Below, piece after piece: positions 52,602 through 64,000 of a DNA stretch of 64,000 bases. Position 1 is the stretch's first letter. Each line of letters starts with the position of its first letter. Source of the stretch: Thermobifida cellulosilytica TB100. Its GTDB lineage: Bacteria > Actinomycetota > Actinomycetes > Streptosporangiales > Streptosporangiaceae. The notes under the pieces were generated by a model. That model made no database searches. It worked only from the letters and a program-made list of their open reading frames with translations, and was not told the DNA's origin. The stretch lies in assembly GCF_001517975.1 (NCBI RefSeq), contig NZ_KQ950183.1, positions 151,527-215,526 of the forward strand. The letters run 5' to 3'. The position numbers were made by a program, and so were the translations under genes.

Positions 52602-55364
52602 GTGGTGAACACACAGGCGACCCCCGAGCAGACCCGTTCCTCCGAGGCCGGCGAGGGGGGTGGACGCCCTCGGCTGCTGTTGGTGGACGGCCACTCCATG
52701 GCCTTCCGCGCCTTCTTCGCCCTCCCGGCGGAGAAGTTCGTCAACAGCGCGGGCCAGGCGACCAACGCCATCTACGGCTTCACCTCGATGCTGGTCAAGC
52801 TGCTGCGCGACGAGCAGCCCACGCACATCGCGGTGGCCTGGGACCGCTCCGAGCCGACCTTCCGGCACGAGGAGTACGCCGACTACAAGGCGGGCCGCGC
52901 CGAGACCCCGCCGGAGTTCCCCGGCCAGGTCGGGCTGCTCCAGGAGCTGCTGGGCCTGATCGGCGTCACCAGCCTGTCGGTCGCGGGCTACGAGGCCGAC
53001 GACATCATCGCCACGCTGGCCGTCCGCGGGCTCGACCGCGGCATGGAGGTGCTCATCGCCTCGGGCGACCGCGACACCTTCCAGTTGGTCGGCGCCGACT
53101 GCACGGTGCTGTACCCGGGCAAGAGCCTGTCGGACCTGGTCCGCATGACCCCCGAGGCGGTCGAGGCCAAGTACGCGGTGCCGCCCGAGCGCTACCGCGA
53201 CCTCGCGGCGCTGGTGGGGGAGAAGTCCGACAACCTGCCGGGGGTGCCCGGGGTGGGGCCCAAGACCGCCGCCAAGTGGCTGGCCAAGTACGGCTCCCTG
53301 GACGAGCTGGTGGCCCGCGCCGACGAGATCGGCGGCAAGGCCGGGCAGAACTTCCGCGACCACCTCGACGACGTGCTGCGCAACCAGCGCCTCAACCGGC
53401 TCGAGACCGACGTCGACGTCGGCCTCGACGTGGCCGAGATGACGCTGGGCGCCTGGAACCGCGACGGCGTCAACCTGCTCTTCGACAACCTGGAGTTCGC
53501 CTCGACCCTGCGCGACCGGCTGTTCGCGGTGCTGGGCGAGAGCGAGGCCGCCGGAGAGGCCGCGGACGTCCCCGACGAGGGGTTCGCCGTCGAACTGGTC
53601 GAGGTCGCCCCCGGCGGGCTCGCCGCGTGGCTGGCCGCCGAGACCGCGGCCGGAGCGCGCACCGGGCTGGCCGTCGAGGGGACCTGGGGGCGCGGCAGCG
53701 GCGACGTCGTCCGGCTGGCCGTCGCGGCGCCGTCGGGCCGGGCGGTCTGCCTCGACCCGGCGCGGCTGGACCCGGCGGACGAGGCCGCGCTCGCCGCGTG
53801 GCTGGCCGACCCGGCCAGCCCCAAGGCCCTGCACGACGCCAAGGGGCCGATGACGGCGCTGCGGGCCCGCGGCTGGGAGCTGGCCGGGCTCGACTCCGAC
53901 ACCGCCATCGCCGCCTACCTGGCGATGCCCGGGCGGCGCAACTTCGACCTGGCCGACCTGTGCACCCGCTACCTGGGCCGGGAGCTGACCGAGTCCGGCG
54001 CCGAGGGCGCCCAGCTCACCCTCGACCTCGACGGCGTGGGCGACGACCAGGAGGCGCAGCGCCGCGCGCTGGCCACCCGCGCGCTGGCCACCCTGGAGCT
54101 AGCCCTGGCCCTGGACGCCGAGCTCGCCCGGCGCGGCGCCGACGGGCTCCTGCGCGACCTGGAGATCCCGCTGGCGGGGGTGCTGTCCCGGATGGAGTCC
54201 GCGGGCATCGCCGCCGACCTCGACTACCTGCACGCGCTGGAGGAGGAGTTCGCCGCCGCGGTGCGCCAGGCGGTGGACGAGGCGCACCGGGTGGTGGGCC
54301 GCGAGTTCAACCTGGGCTCGCCCAAGCAGCTCCAGCAGATCCTCTTCGACGAGCTGGGCCTGCCCAAGACGAAGCGGATCAAGACGGGCTACACCACCGA
54401 CGCCGACGCGCTGGCCTGGCTGGCGGCCCAGACCGACAACGAGCTCCCGGTGATCCTGCTGCGCCACCGCGACCAGACCAAGCTACGCACCACCGTCGAG
54501 GGGCTGATCAAGACCGTCGCCGAGGACGGGCGCATCCACACCACCTTCAACCAGACGGTGGCCGCCACCGGACGGCTCAGCTCGGCCGACCCCAACCTAC
54601 AGAACATCCCGGTGCGCACCGACGCGGGCCGGCGCATCCGCCGCGCCTTCGTCGTGGGCGAGGGCTACGAGTACCTGCTCACCGCCGACTACAGCCAGAT
54701 CGAACTGCGGATCATGGCGCACCTGTCGCAGGACGAGGCGCTGATCGAGGCGTTCCAGAGCGGCTACGACTTCCACGCCCAGATCGCCGCGCGGGTCTTC
54801 CACCTGCCCGTGGACCGGGTCGACGGCGAGGCGCGGGCCCGGATCAAGGCCATGAACTACGGCCTGGCCTACGGGCTGAGCGACTACGGGCTGTCGCAGC
54901 AGCTCGGCATCACGCCCAAGGAGGCGCGGGTCCTCATGGAGGACTACTTCGCCCACTTCGGGAAGGTCCGCGACTACCTGGAGGCCGTGGTGGCCCGGGC
55001 GCGGCGCGACGGCTACACCGCCACCATGCTGGGACGCCGCCGCTACCTGCCCGACCTCAACAGCGACAACCGGCAGCGCCGCGAGATGGCCGAGCGCATG
55101 GCCCTCAACGCGCCCATCCAGGGGTCGGCGGCCGACATCATCAAGCTCGCGATGCTGCGGGTGGACCGGGCGCTGCGGGAGAACGGCCTCGCCTCGCGCA
55201 TGCTGCTCCAGGTCCACGACGAGCTGGTGCTGGAGGTCGCGCCCGGCGAGCTGGACACGGTGCGGGAGCTGGTGGTCGAGCACATGTCCGGCGCCCAGGA
55301 GCTGCGGGTCCCGCTGGCCGTGTCGGTGGGGGTGGGCCCCAACTGGCACGACGCGGCGCACTGA
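52602..55364 (+). CDS. polA: DNA polymerase I
   Basis: A 920-residue family A polymerase. The 5'-nuclease domain (about 25-320) begins LLLVDGHSMAFRAFFALP and includes GYEADDIIATLA and the helix-hairpin-helix NLPGVPGVGPKTAAKWL. The middle 3'-exonuclease-like domain (about 340-520) lacks the metal-binding DxE motif, as in other actinobacteria, so proofreading is unlikely. The polymerase domain has DYSQIELRIMAHLSQDE and QVHDELVLEV. GTG 52602 or 52605 as start; the first fits the leaderless geometry. Confidence 0.97.
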   Translation: MVNTQATPEQTRSSEAGEGGGRPRLLLVDGHSMAFRAFFALPAEKFVNSAGQATNAIYGFTSMLVKLLRDEQPTHIAVAWDRSEPTFRHEEYADYKAGRAETPPEFPGQVGLLQELLGLIGVTSLSVAGYEADDIIATLAVRGLDRGMEVLIASGDRDTFQLVGADCTVLYPGKSLSDLVRMTPEAVEAKYAVPPERYRDLAALVGEKSDNLPGVPGVGPKTAAKWLAKYGSLDELVARADEIGGKAGQNFRDHLDDVLRNQRLNRLETDVDVGLDVAEMTLGAWNRDGVNLLFDNLEFASTLRDRLFAVLGESEAAGEAADVPDEGFAVELVEVAPGGLAAWLAAETAAGARTGLAVEGTWGRGSGDVVRLAVAAPSGRAVCLDPARLDPADEAALAAWLADPASPKALHDAKGPMTALRARGWELAGLDSDTAIAAYLAMPGRRNFDLADLCTRYLGRELTESGAEGAQLTLDLDGVGDDQEAQRRALATRALATLELALALDAELARRGADGLLRDLEIPLAGVLSRMESAGIAADLDYLHALEEEFAAAVRQAVDEAHRVVGREFNLGSPKQLQQILFDELGLPKTKRIKTGYTTDADALAWLAAQTDNELPVILLRHRDQTKLRTTVEGLIKTVAEDGRIHTTFNQTVAATGRLSSADPNLQNIPVRTDAGRRIRRAFVVGEGYEYLLTADYSQIELRIMAHLSQDEALIEAFQSGYDFHAQIAARVFHLPVDRVDGEARARIKAMNYGLAYGLSDYGLSQQLGITPKEARVLMEDYFAHFGKVRDYLEAVVARARRDGYTATMLGRRRYLPDLNSDNRQRREMAERMALNAPIQGSAADIIKLAMLRVDRALRENGLASRMLLQVHDELVLEVAPGELDTVRELVVEHMSGAQELRVPLAVSVGVGPNWHDAAH

Positions 55365-55467
55365 GCGGGCGGCCCGGCCGCGCACGTCCGGGAGAAGGCC
55401 TCCCCGCCCCCGGGGGCCCGGCGGTAGGATCCCGGAGGAGGACGGCGACCGGGAACGAGGAGGCGCG

Positions 55468-55893
55468 ATGGGGGACCCGCACGGCGCCCCCGCCGTGGAG
55501 CTGCGCGAGGAGGAGCTGGTGTGGCGCTTCTCCCGCTCCTCGGGGCCCGGCGGGCAGCACGTCAACACCTCCGACACCCGGGTCTCGCTGTCGCTGGACG
55601 TCACCACCACCGCGGTCCTCACCGAGGCCGAGCGCGAACGCGCCCTCCGCAGGCTGGGGCCGCGGCTGGTCGACGGGATGCTGACGGTGTCGGTGCAGGA
55701 CTTCCGCTCCCAGGCGCGCAACCGCGAGGCGGCCCGCCAGCGGCTGGCCGCACTGCTGGGCGAGGCCGCGCGGCCCCCGGCGCGCGGCAGGCGCCCCACC
55801 CGCCCCACGCGCGCGGCGAAGGAGCGCCGGCTGCGGGAGAAACGCCGCCGCTCCGCCCTCAAGCGCGCCCGTTCGGGGCGTTACGACGACTAG
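55468..55893 (+). CDS. ArfB/ICT1-like peptidyl-tRNA hydrolase
   Basis: A 141-residue protein with the release-factor GGQ motif at 28-30 in RSSGPGGQHVNTSDTRV and a basic C-terminal tail (RRLREKRRRSALKRARSGR) as in ArfB, which inserts in the mRNA channel of stalled ribosomes. It should rescue non-stop complexes. TAGGAT at 55427 and the AGGAGG-like site (GAGGAGG) precede the ATG. Confidence 0.9.
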   Translation: MGDPHGAPAVELREEELVWRFSRSSGPGGQHVNTSDTRVSLSLDVTTTAVLTEAERERALRRLGPRLVDGMLTVSVQDFRSQARNREAARQRLAALLGEAARPPARGRRPTRPTRAAKERRLREKRRRSALKRARSGRYDD

Positions 55894-56313
55894 ATCACCC
55901 GAGACGGAAATTTTACTCACCCGAAACCTTCAAAGACGGGGCTCCTGCTTGTAGCATCCGTGGTGGAGTGCGGCCAAGATCACGCAGAGGCGAGTCCACT
56001 CCCCCCTTTTTCTCTCCGGCCTCAGAAACATGACGAAACAGGATTGATTCCGGCGCTCACCCCTGCTTCCGATTGACCAAGGGGCAGTCGTCTCATAGGC
56101 TGGTGTGAGCGTTGTGGATTCGCATGCACACACTCGATTCGGGGTTCGCCCAGGGTCGGGGGAGGCTCGACCGGCCGCCGTGCGGATCGTGAGGCCAGTC
56201 ACACCCCAGTGTGGCGGACCTTCCGTCCGGACCACGCCGTTCGAATCCGAATCAATGTGTTCTCACAGCGTGTCCAAGCTTCTATCCATGTCCGTACCGG
56301 AGTCCACCCACAC
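55894..56313 (+). other. rpsA upstream region with long leader
   Basis: No gene is supported here. The distal part holds the rpsA promoter (56073-56101) and a transcribed leader of about 206 bases containing two small stems: CACAC/GTGTG near 56200 and CGGAC/GTCCG near 56217. A T-rich stretch CCCCCCTTTTT at 56006-56016 preceded by a 6-bp stem could end the upstream gene. Confidence 0.45.
56073..56101 (+). promoter_or_regulatory. rpsA promoter
   Basis: TTGACC (56073-56078), a 17-base spacer and TAGGCT (56096-56101) form the best -35/-10 pair in the window. Start expected near 56108. Confidence 0.7.
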
Positions 56314-57780
56314 ATGACGAGCAGCACCGAGGCCACCTCGACACCGCAGGTAGCGGTCAACGACATCGGTTCCGAGGAAGCCTTCCTCGCCGCGATCGAC
56401 GAGACCATCAAGTACTTCAACGACGGTGACATCGTCGAAGGCACCATCGTGAAGGTCGATCGAGACGAGGTCTTGCTCGACATCGGCTACAAGACCGAGG
56501 GTGTGATCCCCTCACGCGAACTCTCGATCAAGCACGACGTCGACCCCAACGAGGTCGTCGCCGTCGGAGACCATGTCGAGGCCCTTGTCCTGCAGAAGGA
56601 GGACAAGGAAGGCCGCCTCATCCTGTCCAAGAAGCGCGCCCAGTACGAGCGCGCCTGGGGCACGATCGAAAAGATCAAGGAGGAGGACGGCGTCGTCACC
56701 GGCACCGTCATCGAGGTCGTCAAGGGCGGTCTCATCCTCGACATCGGCCTGCGCGGCTTCCTGCCCGCCTCCCTCGTCGAGATGCGTCGCGTGCGTGACC
56801 TTCAGCCCTACGTGGGACGCGAGCTCGAAGCCAAGATCATCGAGCTTGACAAGAACCGCAACAACGTCGTCCTGTCGCGCCGTGCCTGGCTGGAGCAGAC
56901 CCAGTCCGAGGTCCGCCAGACCTTCCTCAACACCCTGCAGAAGGGCCAGATCCGCAAGGGTGTGGTCTCCTCGATCGTCAACTTCGGCGCGTTCGTGGAC
57001 CTCGGCGGTGTCGACGGTCTGGTGCACGTGTCCGAGCTGTCCTGGAAGCACATCGACCACCCGAGCGAGGTCGTCGAGGTCGGCCAGGAGGTCACGGTCG
57101 AGGTCCTCGACGTCGACATGGAGCGCGAGCGCGTCTCCCTGTCGCTGAAGGCCACCCAGGAAGACCCGTGGCAGCAGTTCGCCCGCACCCACCAGATCGG
57201 CCAGGTCGTCCCCGGCAAGGTCACCAAGCTGGTGCCGTTCGGTGCGTTCGTCCGGGTCGAGGAGGGCATCGAGGGCCTGGTGCACATCTCCGAGCTGGCC
57301 GAGCGCCACGTGGAGATCCCCGAGCAGGTCGTCCAGGTCGGCACCGAGATCTTCGTCAAGATCATCGACATCGACCTCGACCGGCGCCGCATCAGCCTGT
57401 CGCTCAAGCAGGCCAACGAGAGCGTCTCGCCGGACCAGACCGAGTTCGACCCGACTCTGTACGGCATGACCGCCGAGTACGACGAGCACGGCAACTACAA
57501 GTACCCCGAGGGCTTCGACCCCGAGACCGGCGAGTGGATGGAGGGCTACGAGGCCCAGCGCGACGAGTGGGAGCGCCAGTACGCCCTGGCGCAGGCCCGC
57601 TTCGAGGCGCACCGCAAGCAGGTCCAGGAGGCGCAGGCCGCCGAGGCCGAGGCTGCCCAGGCGCAGTACCAGCCCGAGGTGGAGGACAGCGGCTCCGGGC
57701 AGGGCAGCAGCGGGGCGCTGGCCTCCGACGAGGCCCTGGCCGCGCTGCGGGAGAAGCTCGCGGGCGGCGGCGAGAGCTGA
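56314..57780 (+). CDS. rpsA: Ribosomal protein S1
   Basis: A 488-residue S1 protein with four S1 RNA-binding repeats (about 40-110, 125-190, 210-280, 295-365); clear motifs are VEGTIVKVDRDEVLLDIGYK, GVVSSIVNFGAFVDLGGVDG and GKVTKLVPFGAFVRVEEG. The C-terminal 110 residues are acidic and Gln/Ala-rich. It brings structured mRNAs to the 30S subunit; leaderless mRNAs do not need it. The ATG at 56314 has only a distant GGAG, consistent with autoregulated translation. Confidence 0.97.
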   Translation: MTSSTEATSTPQVAVNDIGSEEAFLAAIDETIKYFNDGDIVEGTIVKVDRDEVLLDIGYKTEGVIPSRELSIKHDVDPNEVVAVGDHVEALVLQKEDKEGRLILSKKRAQYERAWGTIEKIKEEDGVVTGTVIEVVKGGLILDIGLRGFLPASLVEMRRVRDLQPYVGRELEAKIIELDKNRNNVVLSRRAWLEQTQSEVRQTFLNTLQKGQIRKGVVSSIVNFGAFVDLGGVDGLVHVSELSWKHIDHPSEVVEVGQEVTVEVLDVDMERERVSLSLKATQEDPWQQFARTHQIGQVVPGKVTKLVPFGAFVRVEEGIEGLVHISELAERHVEIPEQVVQVGTEIFVKIIDIDLDRRRISLSLKQANESVSPDQTEFDPTLYGMTAEYDEHGNYKYPEGFDPETGEWMEGYEAQRDEWERQYALAQARFEAHRKQVQEAQAAEAEAAQAQYQPEVEDSGSGQGSSGALASDEALAALREKLAGGGES

Positions 57781-57797
57781 TCGTCCCACGGCTGACC

Positions 57798-57829
57798 GAG
57801 GGGGCCGTCCCGAAAGGGGCGGCCCCCTC
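57798..57829 (+). terminator. Terminator after rpsA
   Basis: A 14-bp stem with one U-G pair (57798-57811 with 57816-57829) closed by a GAAA tetraloop, 17 bases after the stop. Confidence 0.7.
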
Positions 57830-57851
57830 CGCGTTGCGCGGACGCGGTCCG

Positions 57852-57857
57852 TAGGAT
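57852..57857 (+). promoter_or_regulatory. -10 element of leaderless coaE promoter
   Basis: TAGGAT ends seven bases before the coaE ATG at 57865, just after the rpsA terminator. Confidence 0.5.
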
Positions 57858-57864
57858 CGGCGCC

Positions 57865-58464
57865 ATGCTGACAGTGGGACTGACCGGCGGGATCGGGTCG
57901 GGCAAGAGTTCGGTGGCGCGCCGCCTGGCCGAGTACGGGGCGCTGGTCATCGACGCCGACGCCGTCGCACGCGAGGTCGTGGAGCCGGGCACGCCCGCGC
58001 TGGCCGAGATCGTCGCCGAGTTCGGCGAGCAGGTGCTCACCCCGGACGGGCGGCTGGACCGGCCCAAGCTCGGCGCGATCGTGTTCGCCGACGAGGCCAA
58101 GCTGGCCCGGCTGAACGAGATCGTGCACCCCCGCGTGGGGCAGCGCACCCAGGAGCTGATGGAGCGCGCCGGGGAGGGCACGATCGTCGTCTACGACGTG
58201 CCGCTGCTGGTCGAGAACGGCCTGGCCGACCGCTACGACGTGGTGGTCGTGGTGGACGTCCCCGTCGAGACCCAGGTGGAGCGGGTGGTGGCCAACCGGG
58301 GCATGCCCGCCGACCAGGTCCGCGCCCGCATCAGGGCCCAGGCCGACCGGGAGCAGCGCCGCGCGGTCGCCGACATCGTCATCGACAACTCCGGCACCGA
58401 GCAGGAGCTGGACGCCCGCGTCGCCGAGGTGTGGCAGGAGTTGCAGCGCCGCGCCGCCGCGTGA
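57865..58464 (+). CDS. coaE: Dephospho-CoA kinase
   Basis: A 199-residue P-loop kinase for the last step of CoA synthesis. Walker A is [17 protein letters not shown] at the N-terminus, followed by [15 protein letters not shown] with the catalytic Asp, [20 protein letters not shown] and [13 protein letters not shown]. Many actinobacteria carry an extra C-terminal UPF0157 domain on CoaE; this one does not. Confidence 0.96.
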   Translation: MLTVGLTGGIGSGKSSVARRLAEYGALVIDADAVAREVVEPGTPALAEIVAEFGEQVLTPDGRLDRPKLGAIVFADEAKLARLNEIVHPRVGQRTQELMERAGEGTIVVYDVPLLVENGLADRYDVVVVVDVPVETQVERVVANRGMPADQVRARIRAQADREQRRAVADIVIDNSGTEQELDARVAEVWQELQRRAAA

Positions 58465-58889
58465 CCCCCTCCCCGCCTCCCGGACGCCGCCGCGGCCGGG
58501 AGCGGACGGGAAAGTGCGGCGGGTCCCCGGGAAGCGGGGAACCCAGACACGGAGTTGACGAACTCCGCACTTTTCGATCGGTTGGCAAAGAGAAGACGAC
58601 TTCTTTCCCCTCGGGGGTTCGCGGCGAAGAGCGGGCGGTGCCGCGGCAGGCGCCCGGGGAGGAAGGCGCCGGCCCCGTCGTGCTCGCCGGTGTCCCCGCG
58701 CTCAGGAGGCCGCAGAGCGCTTCCCGGCCGCGGGGCGCGGCCCGCGACACCGGCGCCTGCCCGGGGAGGCAGCGAGGCGCCTCCCGGCGCCCTCGGACGG
58801 CCGTGGACGGGTCGCGTCGGCGTACCGTGTCACTGCCGCGCCCTAGAGTGGGGAGGGGCGGACAGGTTTTCGACACGCCGGGGGGACTC
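58465..58889. other. coaE-uvrB spacer, no gene seen
   Basis: No gene is supported. GGAGTT/AACTCC around 58552-58567 forms a small inverted repeat. TAGAGT at 58844-58849 may be the uvrB -10, giving a 34-base leader. I looked for a LexA/SOS box of the CGAAC(N4)GTTCG type and found none. Confidence 0.45.
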
Positions 58890-60992
<2,103 letters not shown>

Positions 60993-61081
60993 CCGGTGCC
61001 GCGAACTTTTCCTCCGCCGGGGGCGTCTCACCGGGGGGAGCGGCCGGTGCGCCGTACGGAGAGGGAGCAAAGGAGACGGGA

Positions 61082-61570
61082 GTGCGGAACCGGATTCCGG
61101 CGGTGGTCGGCACGGTGGTGCTCGTCGCCGTCGCGGCAGCGGGGTGCGCGGGCGGGATCAGCCTGCGCGACGAGAACGGCACGGGGATCTCGATCGACGA
61201 GAACGGCGACATCTCGGTGGGCAACGGCGAGACCGAGCTGGAGATCTCCGGTGACGGGGAGGGCGCGTCGGACGGCGGGGCCGTGGTCACCGACGAGCTG
61301 ATCAACGTCGCCACGGACGGGGGGACGGTGGTCCACGACTGCGGAGGGCGCAGCGCCAACGTCGTGGCCAACGGGGCGACGGTCACCCTCAACGGCTCCT
61401 GCGTCCTGGTCACCGTTGCCGGGAGCGGCAACCAGGTGAGCGTAGGATCGGCCACGGAGGTGAATGTTCTGGGATCCGACAACACCGTCTACTACGCGTC
61501 CGGAAACCCCGTCATCACCGATCTGGGGAGCGGGAACACCGTCGAGCAGGGAGGGGACGCCGCTCCCTGA
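61082..61570 (+). CDS. DUF3060 lipoprotein
   Basis: A 162-residue secreted lipoprotein: signal peptide with lipobox AAGC (Cys22), an acidic Asp/Gly/Glu-rich linker, and a right-handed beta-repeat region with the DUF3060 pattern (VVHDCGGRSANVVANGATVTL, given in two parts: VVHDCGG and VVANGATVTLNGSC). The paired cysteines there may form a disulfide. Function unknown. GTG at 61082 follows GGAGACGGGA. Confidence 0.85.
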   Translation: MRNRIPAVVGTVVLVAVAAAGCAGGISLRDENGTGISIDENGDISVGNGETELEISGDGEGASDGGAVVTDELINVATDGGTVVHDCGGRSANVVANGATVTLNGSCVLVTVAGSGNQVSVGSATEVNVLGSDNTVYYASGNPVITDLGSGNTVEQGGDAAP

Positions 61571-61670
61571 CCCCCGAGGGCTCCCGTACCGGCAGGACCG
61601 TCCGGACCTCGGACGCTTCCTGTTTTGGTTACGGTTGAGGGGTTTGCTCCAAATGTGTGGACCGTGGGAG

Positions 61671-61693
61671 ATTGTCTGACGACAATTGGCCAA
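61671..61693. promoter_or_regulatory. Palindrome cluster upstream of the GNAT gene
   Basis: ATTGTC-TGAC-GACAAT (61671-61686) is a perfect 6-bp inverted repeat and runs into the palindrome TTGGCCAA (61686-61693). The surrounding 150 bases are unusually AT-rich. Candidate operator for the gene at 61864. Confidence 0.4.
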
Positions 61694-61863
61694 CAATGGG
61701 AGAAACTTCTGGCGTTTTGCCTGCGTTCCGCGGTTCGAAGCGATACCGTACGCTTCGGTAGTCGATATGCGACTTTAGGTGATCGGCAACAAGGGTACTA
61801 GCGGCGGGGCGCTAGTGGCCCTCGGTGCGTACGCGAGAGCGTACCGCCGCCAGGGAGGGATGA

Positions 61864-64000
<2,137 letters not shown>

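Noticed and set aside
58465-58889. SOS (LexA) box upstream of uvrB
   Set aside because: No CGAAC-N4-GTTCG-type palindrome is present; only a small GGAGTT/AACTCC repeat.

Overview
The window is a gene-dense, very GC-rich actinobacterial chromosome segment with many GTG starts, tight 4-base gene overlaps and the usual actinobacterial order his - trp - lgt - gltBD - pyk - pdtaR - polA - rpsA - coaE - uvrB - pyrG. A lasso peptide precursor at the left edge encodes a core closely related to fusilassin/fuscanodin of Thermobifida fusca. This and a branched-polyamine-synthase-like gene typical of thermophiles suggest a Thermobifida-like member of the Nocardiopsaceae. That assignment is inference; no rRNA is present.

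Layout. (1) 1-4275, minus strand: a lasso peptide cluster in the order precursor (A), cyclase (C), leader-binding protein (B1), leader peptidase (B2), ABC exporter (D, cut by the window edge and apparently frameshifted there). Its promoter can be read at 4247-4275. (2) 4276-9311: a gene-poor GC-rich spacer, then mostly unlinked genes: small membrane protein, PadR regulator, TIGR04222-like membrane protein, YbaK-type deacylase, LON-domain protein, ferritin. (3) 9422-14869: hisD-hisC-hisB-small membrane protein-hisH-priA-hisF. (4) 15162-18898: a heterodimeric ABC exporter with one degenerate ATPase site, convergent with an SIS-domain protein. (5) 20062-25757: hisI, TIGR02234-type and HGxxPAAW-type membrane proteins, a dispanin-like protein, a DUF2752 protein and trpC-trpB-trpA; trpE is not at its usual place. 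(6) 25958-32680: MauE-like protein, DsbA-like thioredoxin-fold protein, lgt, two tandem paralogous membrane-anchored proteins of unknown function, and a bis-aminopropyl-spermidine-synthase-like enzyme. (7) 32681-42438: gltB-gltD, an orphan alpha/alpha-toroid protein, a DJ-1/PfpI protein and pyk; both gltB and pyk carry a palindrome resembling the DasR operator. (8) 42529-45038: a membrane protein, a short-variable-loop tRNA with anticodon CAA, and the ANTAR response regulator pdtaR. (9) 45318-50915: a complete branched-chain amino-acid-type ABC importer (livH, M, G, F, with convergent livK), in which LivH carries an extra N-terminal secreted domain. (10) 51224-64000: DUF554 protein, hotdog thioesterase, polA, an ArfB-like hydrolase, rpsA, coaE, uvrB, a DUF3060 lipoprotein, a GNAT acetyltransferase and the 5' part of pyrG.

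Two sequence-level themes stand out beyond gene content. Six genes (hisD, hisI, pyk, pdtaR, polA, coaE) have a -10-like hexamer exactly seven bases before the start codon, as expected for leaderless transcripts. Many operon ends carry long GC-rich hairpins without a U-tract. The lasso cluster is the most exciting system: its core peptide appears to be a divergent relative of a characterised compound.
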